Assembly (NCBI GenBank): GCA_937958885.1
Contig: CALGMT010000004.1
Coordinates: forward strand, 31,770-95,769
Origin: an uncultured bacterium
GTDB taxonomy: Bacteria > Verrucomicrobiota > Kiritimatiellia > CAIVKH01
Reading direction: 5' to 3'
DNA length: 64,000 bases
The translations under genes and the position numbers were made by a program. The notes beneath the pieces are model-generated. The model was not told where the DNA came from and ran no database searches. It worked only from the letters and a program-made list of their open reading frames with translations. Below are positions 38,251-48,248 of this stretch, one piece after another. The stretch's first letter is position 1. Every line of letters begins with the position of its first letter.

Positions 38251-40521
38251 ATGACCGCGCCCCCCGACAAGAAGCCCGTGCGCTACGAGATTGCGGCGTC
38301 TACGATCCGCGTGGATCGCGCGATGCAGCAATTCATCAAGGTCGGCGGAATCAGCATCGTAACAGCGGTATTTGCTATATTCATTTTTATCCTCTGGCAA
38401 ATACTCCCGCTGTTCGCCGCTCCCAAGGTCGAGGAGGATGCGGCATGGAGCGTCCCGCCCGGTCCGCATGCCGCAATGGGTGTGGATGAATGGTCGGCGC
38501 TCGCCTTTTTCCTGGATCGAGAGGGCGAACTGACTTTTTTCCGCATTGAGAACGGGGCGATCCATCGCCAACGCCTGCCTCTGCCCGATGGCGAGCGTAT
38601 GACCGCGTCGCGGTATCATCCCAAGCGCCAGGACATCATCGTCGGCACGGATCAGGGCAAGGTGCTCTTCGTTCATTTGAATTATCGAGCCTCGTTTCTA
38701 GATGGCGCGCGACGTGTGGAGGCTGACGTCGACGCGTCGCCCGCCCTCTTGGTTGGCGCGCCCGGCCACGCCGTCCTCGACGTCGATATGGACGGCGCCG
38801 GAGGACAAAAAATCGCAGCAGTAATTCAGGACATCGACGGACGACGCACACTAACGGCTGCGCTGGTCAGCCAGCGGCGCACGCTCATCGGCGGCGGCGC
38901 CTGGCGTGTGACGAAACAGATCGATCTAACCGAACAATTGGCCGAGCCGCCGCGCAAAGCCCTGCTCAATGAACGCGCCGACAGCGTGCTGGTGCTTACG
39001 GCAGGTAGCAAGATTCAATACTTTCTTCGAACAGGGGATGAGCTGAACCTGGTACAGACTTTTGAACCCTTCCCACCCGAGTCCGGCGAGATTCTAGCCG
39101 ATGCCGAATATCTCTTCGGCGACGACTCCCTGGTCTGCTGGAGTGAACGGGGCGCCAATGTGATTTTCTCTCTGTTCAATCAACCGGGAAAAGGCCGCAT
39201 TTTTGGGAAAACCAAGACATTCCCCGCGCTCGAAGGCGGGGTCACCGGATATGCCAAGAGCGTGAGAAACAAGGCCTTCCTGCTGACCGGCCCCAAACGC
39301 GCTTCCTTGAGATTCGCCACAACCGAAGCCATTCGATGGGAACACGATGTGCCCTACGCCTTGCAGGGCGGGTTTATCGGACCGAAATACGACTCCGTTT
39401 GGTTGCTCGACGTTGCCAACAGGCTGCACCGGCTTGCCGTTCACGACCCCCACCCCGAGTCGAGCATCCGCGCATTTTTCGGAAAAATCTGGTATGAGGG
39501 CGCCGCAGAGCCCAAATACGAGTGGCAGAGCACAGGCGGCGCGGATGAGTTTGAGCCGAAACTCTCCATGGTCCCGCTGTTGATCGGTACGCTGAAAGGC
39601 ACGCTGTACGCGATGTTGTTCTCCGTTCCGCTCGCGCTGCTGGCCGCTCTCTATACCTCGCAGTTTGCGCACCCGAATTTCAAGCGCTTCGTGAAGCCGA
39701 TTATGGAAATCATGGCTTCGCTTCCCTCCGTCATTCTCGGCTTCCTCGCCGCGCTCTGGCTCGCGCCGCTGGTCGAGCAACGCGTGCCCTCTTTCATGTT
39801 GTTGATTCTCGCGCTGCCCCTGTCGTCCGTGGTGTTCGGCGCGTTATGGAATCGCATGCCGTACAGCATCCGCAAACACATCCGCCAGGGCTACGAGTTT
39901 ATTTTCATCGTTCCGCTGCTGGCGATCGCCGCCTACGCCGCATGGAAGCTGGGGCCGCTGATCGAATCGATGTTTTTCGTCGCGCGCGATCTCTCCACGG
40001 GTCAGCCGGTGGCCGATTTCCGGCTCTGGTGGGTGCAGACGACGGGGCTTCCCTTTGAGCAGCGCAACTCGCTCGTCGTCGGATTGATGATGGGCTTTGC
40101 GGTCATCCCGATCATTTTCACCATCGCAGAGGATTCTTTGTCCAACGTTCCGCCCTCGTTTCGATCCGCATCGCTGGCCCTGGGGGCCAGCCGCTGGCAG
40201 ACCGCGATTCGCGTCATTTTACCTACCGCCTCTGCCGGCATTTTCTCCGCGATCATGATCGGTTTCGGACGCGCGGTCGGCGAGACCATGATCGTGCTGA
40301 TGGCCACGGGCAATACCCCCATCATGGATTTCAATATCTTTTCCGGGATGCGCACGCTTTCCGCCAACATCGCAGTGGAACTGCCAGAAGCGCCCCACCA
40401 CAGCACCCTCTATCGCGCCCTTTTCCTCGGCGCCATGTTGCTCTTTTTGATGACCTTTTTCGTCAACACGCTGGCCGAACTGCTTCGGCATCACCTGCGC
40501 GAGAAATATAAGGCGATCTGA
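38251..40521 (+). CDS. pstC: Phosphate ABC transporter permease PstC with large N-terminal extracytoplasmic domain
   Basis: 756 aa; permease core 'MVPLLIGTLKGTLYAMLFSVPLALLAALYTSQF', 'ASLALGASRWQTAIRVILPTASAGI'. Confidence 0.92.
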   Translation: MTAPPDKKPVRYEIAASTIRVDRAMQQFIKVGGISIVTAVFAIFIFILWQILPLFAAPKVEEDAAWSVPPGPHAAMGVDEWSALAFFLDREGELTFFRIENGAIHRQRLPLPDGERMTASRYHPKRQDIIVGTDQGKVLFVHLNYRASFLDGARRVEADVDASPALLVGAPGHAVLDVDMDGAGGQKIAAVIQDIDGRRTLTAALVSQRRTLIGGGAWRVTKQIDLTEQLAEPPRKALLNERADSVLVLTAGSKIQYFLRTGDELNLVQTFEPFPPESGEILADAEYLFGDDSLVCWSERGANVIFSLFNQPGKGRIFGKTKTFPALEGGVTGYAKSVRNKAFLLTGPKRASLRFATTEAIRWEHDVPYALQGGFIGPKYDSVWLLDVANRLHRLAVHDPHPESSIRAFFGKIWYEGAAEPKYEWQSTGGADEFEPKLSMVPLLIGTLKGTLYAMLFSVPLALLAALYTSQFAHPNFKRFVKPIMEIMASLPSVILGFLAALWLAPLVEQRVPSFMLLILALPLSSVVFGALWNRMPYSIRKHIRQGYEFIFIVPLLAIAAYAAWKLGPLIESMFFVARDLSTGQPVADFRLWWVQTTGLPFEQRNSLVVGLMMGFAVIPIIFTIAEDSLSNVPPSFRSASLALGASRWQTAIRVILPTASAGIFSAIMIGFGRAVGETMIVLMATGNTPIMDFNIFSGMRTLSANIAVELPEAPHHSTLYRALFLGAMLLFLMTFFVNTLAELLRHHLREKYKAI

Positions 40522-40525
40522 CGTC

Positions 40526-42166
40526 ATGAAGCTTCCGCACCACAAGCTCGGCGATACGCGTCCCGCCGGCGAAACAGGGGTCTGGCTGACCTCCATGGGG
40601 TTGAGCATCGGCCTGTTCATGGTTTTGGCCTTGCTGGGCCTGATTCTTGTCAACGGCATCCGGGTCTTTTGGCCCAAGCCGGTGATCCGTATTGAACTGG
40701 TGCCGGGCAGCGCATCGATTCAGCGCGACCAGCTCATTGTCGGCGGCATCATCAGCAGCACGCGCGACCGCATGATCCCGCAGGAATCCGGCAAAGCGGT
40801 TGAGCGGGAGTGGCATATCCAAGTCGGCAACAAGGACGCATACGGACAGAGCTTTCGCTACATCGCCATCGATGATGCCGCTTCCACGGAGTTCCCGATC
40901 GATGCCATTGTGATCGAGCGGATGGAATACGGACATGCAGTTGGCCTTCCTGTCGCGCTCGCCTTGCCGAATGGCGATCGGTTGGAGGCCGGGGCTGACG
41001 ATTTCGATGCGGCCTTATCGCGCGCCTTGATCGAAGTTCGAAAGCACCGAAAGGAGCTTCTGAAAATTGAAAAAAAGCAGATCGGGCGGATCAATCACGC
41101 GATGACCAGGCTGCGGCTCGCGCCGGGCAAGCTGGCCACGCCCGAGGGCATCGAGCAACAGGCCGCGTTGCAGGCCGCCTACGAGAAACTGGCCGCTGAG
41201 GCCGCCCGTCTTCGCGCTGAATTGGCCAATGGCCAGTTGATCATACGGCTGTTCACGGGCGAAGAGCGCGGTATTCCTTTAGGCCAAGTGGTGCACGTTC
41301 ACTATCCGAACCGCATGACCGTGCGCGAGAAGGTCGCGTTCTTTCTCCATGGGATCCGCGCATTTGTCGCCGACGAGCCACGCGAGGCGAACACGGAAGG
41401 CGGCATATTCCCGGCGATATTCGGCACATTCGTCATGACGTTGCTCATGAGTCTCGCCGTCATGCCATTCGGAATCCTCGCCGCGATCTATCTGCGCGAA
41501 TATGCCAGGCAGGGCTGGTTCACGAGGTCTGTTCGCATTTCGGTGAACAATCTCGCGGGTGTGCCTTCCATCGTTTTTGGCGTTTTCGGTCTCGGCTTCT
41601 TCGTCTACTTCACCGGCGGCAGCATTGACCAGCTCTTCTTCTCGAATGCCCTGCCAACTCCGACCTTTGGCACCGGCGGCATTCTATGGGCCGCGCTGAC
41701 GCTTGCGCTGATGACCGTTCCGGTGGTGATTGTCTCGACGGAAGAAGCGCTAGCCGCCGTTCCGCGGGGCACCCGCGAAGGATCGCTCGCGCTCGGCGCA
41801 TCGAAATGGCAGACCATTTATCGCATCGTCCTGCCTGCCGCCGCGCCCGGCATTATGACCGGGCTCGTTCTTGCCATGGCCCGCGGCGCGGGCGAGGTCG
41901 CCCCGCTCATGCTGGTCGGCGTGGTCAAACTCGCCCCCACCCTGCCCATCGACGATCTCTTCCCATTTATCCACCTGGACCGCAAATTCATGCATCTCGG
42001 ATTTCACATCTACGATCTCGGCTTTCAATCGCCCGATTCCGATGCCGCGCGGCCCATGGTCTTCGCCACCACGCTCTTTTTGATCGCCCTCGTCGTCGTG
42101 CTCAACCTCGGCGCCATTATCATCCGCGAGCGCCTGCGCCGAAAATATGCCACTGGAGCCTTCTAG
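40526..42166 (+). CDS. pstA: Phosphate ABC transporter permease PstA (enlarged)
   Basis: 546 aa; 'IFGTFVMTLLMSLAVMPFGILAAIYLREYA', 'GSLALGASKWQTIYRIVLPAAAPGIMTGLVLAMARGAGEVAPLMLVG'. Confidence 0.92.
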   Translation: MKLPHHKLGDTRPAGETGVWLTSMGLSIGLFMVLALLGLILVNGIRVFWPKPVIRIELVPGSASIQRDQLIVGGIISSTRDRMIPQESGKAVEREWHIQVGNKDAYGQSFRYIAIDDAASTEFPIDAIVIERMEYGHAVGLPVALALPNGDRLEAGADDFDAALSRALIEVRKHRKELLKIEKKQIGRINHAMTRLRLAPGKLATPEGIEQQAALQAAYEKLAAEAARLRAELANGQLIIRLFTGEERGIPLGQVVHVHYPNRMTVREKVAFFLHGIRAFVADEPREANTEGGIFPAIFGTFVMTLLMSLAVMPFGILAAIYLREYARQGWFTRSVRISVNNLAGVPSIVFGVFGLGFFVYFTGGSIDQLFFSNALPTPTFGTGGILWAALTLALMTVPVVIVSTEEALAAVPRGTREGSLALGASKWQTIYRIVLPAAAPGIMTGLVLAMARGAGEVAPLMLVGVVKLAPTLPIDDLFPFIHLDRKFMHLGFHIYDLGFQSPDSDAARPMVFATTLFLIALVVVLNLGAIIIRERLRRKYATGAF

Positions 42167-42181
42167 CCACGGAACCGCCCT

Positions 42182-42967
42182 ATGAATGCCACCCTCGAAG
42201 CCGATCCCGCGCTCGACATCGTTATCGATGTCAAGAATGTCAGTTTCTACTACGGCGCCCACCAGGCTCTGTTCAACTTGAACATGCGCATTCCGCGCCG
42301 CCAATGCACCGCGTTCATCGGCCCGTCCGGTTGCGGAAAATCCACGTTTCTGCGCTGCATCAACCGGATGAACGACCTGATCGACGGTGTCCGCATGGAG
42401 GGCTCGCTGTTGCTCGACGGCATGGAGCTGAACTCCCCGCACGTCGACGTCATCGCGCTGCGCCGCCGCGTCGGCATGGTCTTCCAAAAGTCGAACCCCT
42501 TCCCCAAATCGATCTACGAGAACGTAATCTACGGCTTGCGCATCGCCGGCGTGAACAATCGTTCCGTGCTCGATGAAACGGTCGAAAGATGCCTTCGCAA
42601 AGCGGCGCTATGGGATGAGGTCAAGGACCGTTTGCACGATTCCGCGCTTCAGCTCTCCGGCGGCCAGATGCAGCGTCTTTGCATCGCGCGGAGCATCGCC
42701 GTGAACCCGGAGGTGATCCTGATGGATGAGCCGTGTTCCGCGCTAGACCCGCGCGCCACCTCGCGCGTCGAGGACCTCATTGCCGAACTGCGCCAGGAAT
42801 ACACCATCGTCATCGTCACGCACAACATGCAGCAGGCTGCGCGCGTTTCCGACTGGACGGCCTTCTTCTTTGAAGGGAAACTGATCGAGTTCGGCAGCAC
42901 GGAACAGTTGTTCCGCAAACCGGTGAATCAACAAACGCAGGATTACATCACCGGTCGCTTCGGATAG
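42182..42967 (+). CDS. pstB: Phosphate ABC transporter ATP-binding protein
   Basis: '[22 protein letters not shown]', '[33 protein letters not shown]'. Confidence 0.95.
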   Translation: MNATLEADPALDIVIDVKNVSFYYGAHQALFNLNMRIPRRQCTAFIGPSGCGKSTFLRCINRMNDLIDGVRMEGSLLLDGMELNSPHVDVIALRRRVGMVFQKSNPFPKSIYENVIYGLRIAGVNNRSVLDETVERCLRKAALWDEVKDRLHDSALQLSGGQMQRLCIARSIAVNPEVILMDEPCSALDPRATSRVEDLIAELRQEYTIVIVTHNMQQAARVSDWTAFFFEGKLIEFGSTEQLFRKPVNQQTQDYITGRFG

Positions 42968-42990
42968 GATCGATGTAGAGGAGTATCATC

Positions 42991-43680
42991 ATGGCCGTTC
43001 ACTTCATGCGGGAACTCGACAACCTCAAAAAGCTCAGCCTCACCATGGCGGCGATGGCCGAGGAGAACCTGCGCCTCGCGGTGAAGTCCGCCATTGAGCG
43101 GGACGAGCCCCTGGCGCGAAAAGTGATCGAGGCGGATCACGATATCGATCGCCAGGAGGTCGCCGTCGAGGAGGAATGCCTCAAAATCCTCGCCCTGTAC
43201 CAGCCCGTGGCCCATGACCTCCGTTTTGTCGTTGCGATGATTAAGATCAATCACGACCTCGAGCGCATCGGCGATCTGGCCGTCAATATCGGCGAGCGCG
43301 CGATCGTGCTCGCTCAGCGACCGCAATTAACCCGCGACTACAATTTGCGCGCCCTCGCCGAGACCTCCATCCAAATGGTGAGCCGTAGCCTCGACGCGCT
43401 GATCAACCAAGACGCCAAGCTCGCGCGGGAAATCTGGCTCTCCGACGATGAAGCCGACAAACGCAATCGCGAGGTGCTCAACTCGGTCGAGGAGGACATC
43501 GCGCGAGATCCCTCCCAATTGCCAAGCCTGCTGGCCGTCACTTCGATCTCGCGCACACTCGAGCGTATTGCCGACCACGCGACCAACATCGCGAAAGATG
43601 TCATCTACATGATTGAAGGCGACATCGTCCGCCATCGGTCGCGCTTCCTGCGCGCGCAAAAAAGCCAAGGGGCGGCCTGA
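42991..43680 (+). CDS. phoU: Phosphate-specific transport accessory protein PhoU
   Basis: 'LERIGDLAVNIGERAIVL' and 'SRTLERIADHATNIAKDVIYMIEGDIVRH' PhoU repeats. Confidence 0.95.
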   Translation: MAVHFMRELDNLKKLSLTMAAMAEENLRLAVKSAIERDEPLARKVIEADHDIDRQEVAVEEECLKILALYQPVAHDLRFVVAMIKINHDLERIGDLAVNIGERAIVLAQRPQLTRDYNLRALAETSIQMVSRSLDALINQDAKLAREIWLSDDEADKRNREVLNSVEEDIARDPSQLPSLLAVTSISRTLERIADHATNIAKDVIYMIEGDIVRHRSRFLRAQKSQGAA

Positions 43681-43681
43681 A

Positions 43682-46600
43682 TTAAGGCGCTTTCACTTCA
43701 GCGGCATAAAAATCCGACGGCGACCCGGTCGCCGGGCTCGTGTAGCTGTTGATCGGAGGCGTGGCGGCCACATTTGCGGCAATGCGATTCCACGGACTCA
43801 TCAGGTTCGTGGTGTTCCACAAATCGTACAGGCGCGCGCTTTCACTCGACCACTGCAATACGACGCTGTCCGGAGGCTGGAGCACAGCGACAATGAGTTG
43901 AAAACGAGAGGCAGAGTCGTTCGGATCGGTCCCGGCGATCGCCTCCTGCCCATCCGGCACGCCGTCTCCGTCCGTGTCTGAAATCAGCGGATCGGTGATG
44001 TGACCGTTCGGGTTGGGCGCCGTCAGACGGTTGTCCAGACCCGTCAACTCTTCCTGATCGCTCAACCCATCGCCGTCGCTGTCCGCCATCGGAAAGAATA
44101 CCTGCTGAACGAAAGCGGTTTCCGAAAATCGCCCGTCGTAAATGGTCAAGGCCAGCAAGGTCGTCTCAACGCCCGCGACATTCTGTGTGAGCCAGAAACC
44201 CGCAGCAGGCGATGCCGCGTTCTCAAACAGACCTGCAGGCCCTCCGACATAGCTCCAAGCGAACGTCAAGGGCAGGTCCGATGGCGAATACGACGCCGAT
44301 CCGTCCAGTGGCGCCAGCATGCCGGCCTCGATCGGCGGATTGGTCGTCGCCAGCGGCGCCGGCAGGTCCATGGCGATATCGCGCGTGAATACGAGGAGAA
44401 ACTCATTTGACTCGATATGTCCGTTGCCGTTTCCGGCGGGCGTTTGCGACGCGCTGATCAAGTGGCCGCCATTGGTGGTCTGATACGGCGCCGCCGCGAG
44501 ATAGAGGCGGTCCGGGAACGCGCCGAAATGGCCGGCGAGATGAATGGAACCCTCCAACACACCGTTCCCGTTGGTGCCGTTATTGTTCAAACCCGAGGTG
44601 ACGGACTTGTAGAATGCGAAATTCGTCAGCGGCTCTTCATTTGGCCCGAACCAACCGTGAAAGGCACCGTCGTTTTCGTCGGCCAAAAACGCGCCCCACT
44701 GCATCACCGTGCCCGATTTAGCCCAATTCGCGGCTCGCTGGGTGCTCAACATGTCCGCCACATACACGAAGTGATCGCTACCCTCCCCGGCATCCTGGGT
44801 GGCCAGATACAAGAAAGGTCCGTGTATGGCGGCATACACATTCAAGCCGTTTGATGCGCGGATCCACGAGGCATCGTCCAGCAAACCATCCATCGCGAAC
44901 GGATGATCGAGATCGATTTCGAACACATCGAACGCGGCGCCCGCGTCGTCCACGGCTTCGATCCGCATCGACCCGCCGGCAACCTCGACGATGGCGTAGC
45001 TGTGGCGGTCATTCACGAAGCGCGCGGAATAATCCTTGCGCAGGGAGGACGTGTAGAGTCCGGCGCCCGATCCGGCGATTGTGAAATAATGAATGCCGTT
45101 GATCGGATTGATGCGCTCGTACCAATGATTGTGGCCCTGAAACACGAGTTGCACCCCATGCGCCTCCAGGATGGGCACGATGTTCGATTTCACCCGGACA
45201 TTGTCGTTGTGCGATCCCACCGAGGTGTAGGGCGGACGATGCAAGAAGGCCACACGCCAGCGCTGCGTGGCCGATGCGAGATCCGCGGCCAGCCATGCAT
45301 TGATGGCCGACATGGCCGCCGTGTTGTTGTCCTCGTACGGCTCCGTGTCGATCACCACCGCGTGGATGTTGCCGAATTCATACGAGTAATTTTTTCCGAT
45401 GTGCCCGGCGGGTCCATTCGTCGGCAAGCGGAAGTAGTCGACCATGTACTGTCCCGAAGCGGTGTCCCAGTCGTGATTGCCGAGCGCGGGAAAGGTCGAA
45501 ACCCGCGCCATCGTCGGTCCGTAGAGGGTGAACCAAAATGGATCATACCAACCGGGCGCGCCGTCCATATTGCACGGCGCCATGCCGTACACATTGTCGC
45601 CCACTGTCATCACCGCGTCGAAATCTGTGCGCGCGTTGATCAGGTTCGCGATCGCATACATGCCGGGCGTCCCCTGCCCATGATCGCCAATCACGACAAA
45701 GCGGAACGCTTGATCGGCCTCCGGTCTCGTTCGAAACGACATCCCTTCCGCAAGCGTTTCGTCCCCGCTCCGCACGCGATAAAAGTAGGTCGTGCCCGGG
45801 GCCAGACCTGAAAGATGAATCGTGTGCTCGCGGCCGACGGTCGCGTTCGACACCGTTCCTGCGGAATAGGACAGGTCGAGTCCGTAATCCACTGCCCCAT
45901 TCGTCAACGCGGCGGTATGCCAGACGATGGCCGCCGTGCGACCCGGATCGGGCATTTGAACGAACGGTCCTCGCACCATCGATGCGTTGGTGTAGAGCTC
46001 CACGATCAGCGAGAAATCCGAACTGTTCGTGGACACATTGTGGCCGGAAACCGCGATCAGATTAGTGCCCGCGATCAGCAAAGTAGGATCCAGCGCGTAA
46101 AACTCCTTGGGATTCGGTGGCGACGCGCCTTCTCCGCGCGATGCCTCATGGTTGCCCGCTGCGGCGGTATGGCGGGTGACGGTCCCGATCGGCATATTCA
46201 GCCGCAGAACTTCCTGGCCGTTTAGATAAACGACGGCCCCGTCATCATAATCCGCGGCGAGCGTCAACGCGCGAATCGCCGAAGGGTCCTCAACGAGAAA
46301 GCGCTTTCGCGTGAAAACCGAAATGTACGCATTCTGCATGTCCGTCAGTACGGTCCCATCGTCGCAGTCGCCGTAGCCGAAGCCCGACGGCGCCGGGCCC
46401 AGCCATCCGATGTCATCGAATTCCGGGCGGTACCACTGGTTGGTTCCCTGCAGCGGCGGCGTCGAGCTGCCCTTCCAGTAACGCCACAAATCGCCCTCGC
46501 GAATGGGAAGCGCTTGAAGCGGCGGCGCGACGTAGGTGGGCGACTCCACATAAATACTGTCGAAAAAAGCGTCGTTACCCGGACCGGATGGCCCACGCAT

Positions 46601-47257
46601 CATGCACGCGACGGAGCCCAGCGATTCACCATTGCTGCCGAGCGTCCAAGCGCCGGCATAGGCGAACGATGCCCCGCTCGTTCGGTTTGAGACGACAAAT
46701 GAATAGGCGCGCGCGGAAGGATCAACGTCGATCGCGAGATCGTAAATATGATTCGTGACAAACGTCACCGCATTGGTTGCCCGGTTTGTGCCATCAAACC
46801 ACTGAAACTGGGTGCTGCCCGCGGCGAAGAAAAAAGACAGGCGCTGGTTCGAAAAATGGCTCTCATCGTTCCCGACGCGAACGGTGAAGGCCATGCGTCG
46901 CAGATTGGCCGGGGTGTTTGTGCCGGCGATGTTGTAGTCCGCGCGCATCGACACGCGGAAGCTCATCGCACTGGCGCATGGACTGAAGGCCCGGCTGATC
47001 GACTGGCCTGCCGTGCTGCCGTTGCCGAACAGCCCGATGGCCTTGGCGCCGTCGATGCGGCTGTCTGCGCTCAAAAAAACGCCTCCGCCATTCTGGGAAT
47101 TGACGCCCCAGAGCGATATCCAGTCGCCCGTCCCTCCGATCTGTCCGATCGGGCTGGAGGTGTAACTTTCGATATCATCCACCGCCGAAAGCTGCGCGGC
47201 CGCACGCAGTGCAATCAACATGTGGATCACAGCTATTCGCAGGCGTAATCGATGCAC
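43682..47257 (-). CDS. Large secreted metallophosphatase (purple-acid-phosphatase-like: Fn3-like N-domain plus calcineurin-like phosphoesterase) with thrombospondin-3-like repeats
   Basis: 'FRFVVIGDHGQGT', 'TVGDNVYG', 'PALGNHDWD', 'FQGHNHWYERI' metallophosphoesterase motifs; 'DSDGDGLSDQEELTG' and 'DTDGDGVPDGQEAIAGTDPND' Ca-binding repeats. Confidence 0.88.
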   Translation of the reverse strand: MHRLRLRIAVIHMLIALRAAAQLSAVDDIESYTSSPIGQIGGTGDWISLWGVNSQNGGGVFLSADSRIDGAKAIGLFGNGSTAGQSISRAFSPCASAMSFRVSMRADYNIAGTNTPANLRRMAFTVRVGNDESHFSNQRLSFFFAAGSTQFQWFDGTNRATNAVTFVTNHIYDLAIDVDPSARAYSFVVSNRTSGASFAYAGAWTLGSNGESLGSVACMMRGPSGPGNDAFFDSIYVESPTYVAPPLQALPIREGDLWRYWKGSSTPPLQGTNQWYRPEFDDIGWLGPAPSGFGYGDCDDGTVLTDMQNAYISVFTRKRFLVEDPSAIRALTLAADYDDGAVVYLNGQEVLRLNMPIGTVTRHTAAAGNHEASRGEGASPPNPKEFYALDPTLLIAGTNLIAVSGHNVSTNSSDFSLIVELYTNASMVRGPFVQMPDPGRTAAIVWHTAALTNGAVDYGLDLSYSAGTVSNATVGREHTIHLSGLAPGTTYFYRVRSGDETLAEGMSFRTRPEADQAFRFVVIGDHGQGTPGMYAIANLINARTDFDAVMTVGDNVYGMAPCNMDGAPGWYDPFWFTLYGPTMARVSTFPALGNHDWDTASGQYMVDYFRLPTNGPAGHIGKNYSYEFGNIHAVVIDTEPYEDNNTAAMSAINAWLAADLASATQRWRVAFLHRPPYTSVGSHNDNVRVKSNIVPILEAHGVQLVFQGHNHWYERINPINGIHYFTIAGSGAGLYTSSLRKDYSARFVNDRHSYAIVEVAGGSMRIEAVDDAGAAFDVFEIDLDHPFAMDGLLDDASWIRASNGLNVYAAIHGPFLYLATQDAGEGSDHFVYVADMLSTQRAANWAKSGTVMQWGAFLADENDGAFHGWFGPNEEPLTNFAFYKSVTSGLNNNGTNGNGVLEGSIHLAGHFGAFPDRLYLAAAPYQTTNGGHLISASQTPAGNGNGHIESNEFLLVFTRDIAMDLPAPLATTNPPIEAGMLAPLDGSASYSPSDLPLTFAWSYVGGPAGLFENAASPAAGFWLTQNVAGVETTLLALTIYDGRFSETAFVQQVFFPMADSDGDGLSDQEELTGLDNRLTAPNPNGHITDPLISDTDGDGVPDGQEAIAGTDPNDSASRFQLIVAVLQPPDSVVLQWSSESARLYDLWNTTNLMSPWNRIAANVAATPPINSYTSPATGSPSDFYAAEVKAP

Positions 47258-47272
47258 TTATCCCTCAATCGG

Positions 47273-47290
47273 CTAACATTATCCTAATGC
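47273..47290 (+). promoter_or_regulatory. Candidate Pho box CTAACAT-TATC-CTAATGC in the divergent phosphatase / PHP-phosphatase intergenic region
   Basis: CTAA repeats with 11-bp period between genes at 47257 (-) and 47360 (+). Confidence 0.35.
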
Positions 47291-47359
47291 GCGCCAGCGT
47301 GCGAACCTTTTTCCCATACGTGCTCGACAGCATGCGCGGCGATTTTTCATTATTCTCGC

Positions 47360-48226
47360 ATGCCCGCGATGGACCATCCGCGCTTGCCGCCCGACTACCA
47401 CACGCACAATCATCTGTGCAAACACGCGGACGGCGAGCCGCTGGACTACGCGCGGGCAGCCATGGATGTCGGCGTTCTGGAGATCGCCGCGACGGACCAC
47501 TGTCCCACGGATGATCGCTACGGGGCGGATCATCGAATGAGCCTCGAACAATTCGAGGCATATCTCGACAGCGTGGAGCGCGCCCGCAGCGCGTCGCCAA
47601 TCCCGGTGTTGCTCGGCATTGAGGCGGATTATTACCGCGGATGCGAGCGGTTCCTCTCAGGGTGGATCGAGCGGCATTCGTTCGACCTCGTGCTGGGATC
47701 CGTGCATTTTCTGAATTTCTGGGGGCATCCCTCTGAGCCGCGCGGGCTTTCGGATCAACGCGACCCGAACGAAATCTGGGAGTTGTATTTCCAGCGCGTT
47801 GCCGAGCTCGCAGACACGCGCTTGTATGACGTCGTCGCGCACCTAGACCTGCCCAAGCGGTTCATACCCCTGCCGGATGAATCGCGTCTGCGAGAGATCG
47901 CCCTGCCCGCGCTGGATCGGATCGCGGCCGCCGGCATGGCCATCGAAATCAACACCGCGGGATTGCGCCATGCGCCGCGTGAAGCGTACCCGACCTCTGC
48001 ATTATTGCGCTGGGCGCGGGAACGCGAGATCGGACTGACGTTCGGATCAGACGCCCACCAGCCTGCGCGCGTCGGCGACGGGTTTGAAACGGCGCTTCGT
48101 CTAGCGCGCGAGGCGGGTTACACGACCAGCCGACACATGCGACAACGCGCGCACGTGAACGTGCCGCTTCCGCAGCCTGCCCCCAATCGCCCGCCCGACG
48201 CGGTACCTTCATTGAATCTTTGGTGA
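47360..48226 (+). CDS. PHP-domain histidinol-phosphatase (HisJ) family protein
   Basis: 'PPDYHTHNHLCKHADG', 'AATDHCPTDD', 'GSDAHQPARVGDGFETALRLAREAGY'. ATG at 47369 also possible. Confidence 0.85.
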   Translation: MPAMDHPRLPPDYHTHNHLCKHADGEPLDYARAAMDVGVLEIAATDHCPTDDRYGADHRMSLEQFEAYLDSVERARSASPIPVLLGIEADYYRGCERFLSGWIERHSFDLVLGSVHFLNFWGHPSEPRGLSDQRDPNEIWELYFQRVAELADTRLYDVVAHLDLPKRFIPLPDESRLREIALPALDRIAAAGMAIEINTAGLRHAPREAYPTSALLRWAREREIGLTFGSDAHQPARVGDGFETALRLAREAGYTTSRHMRQRAHVNVPLPQPAPNRPPDAVPSLNLW

Positions 48227-48248
48227 TCTGCCGCTATTCTCTGGCGTG

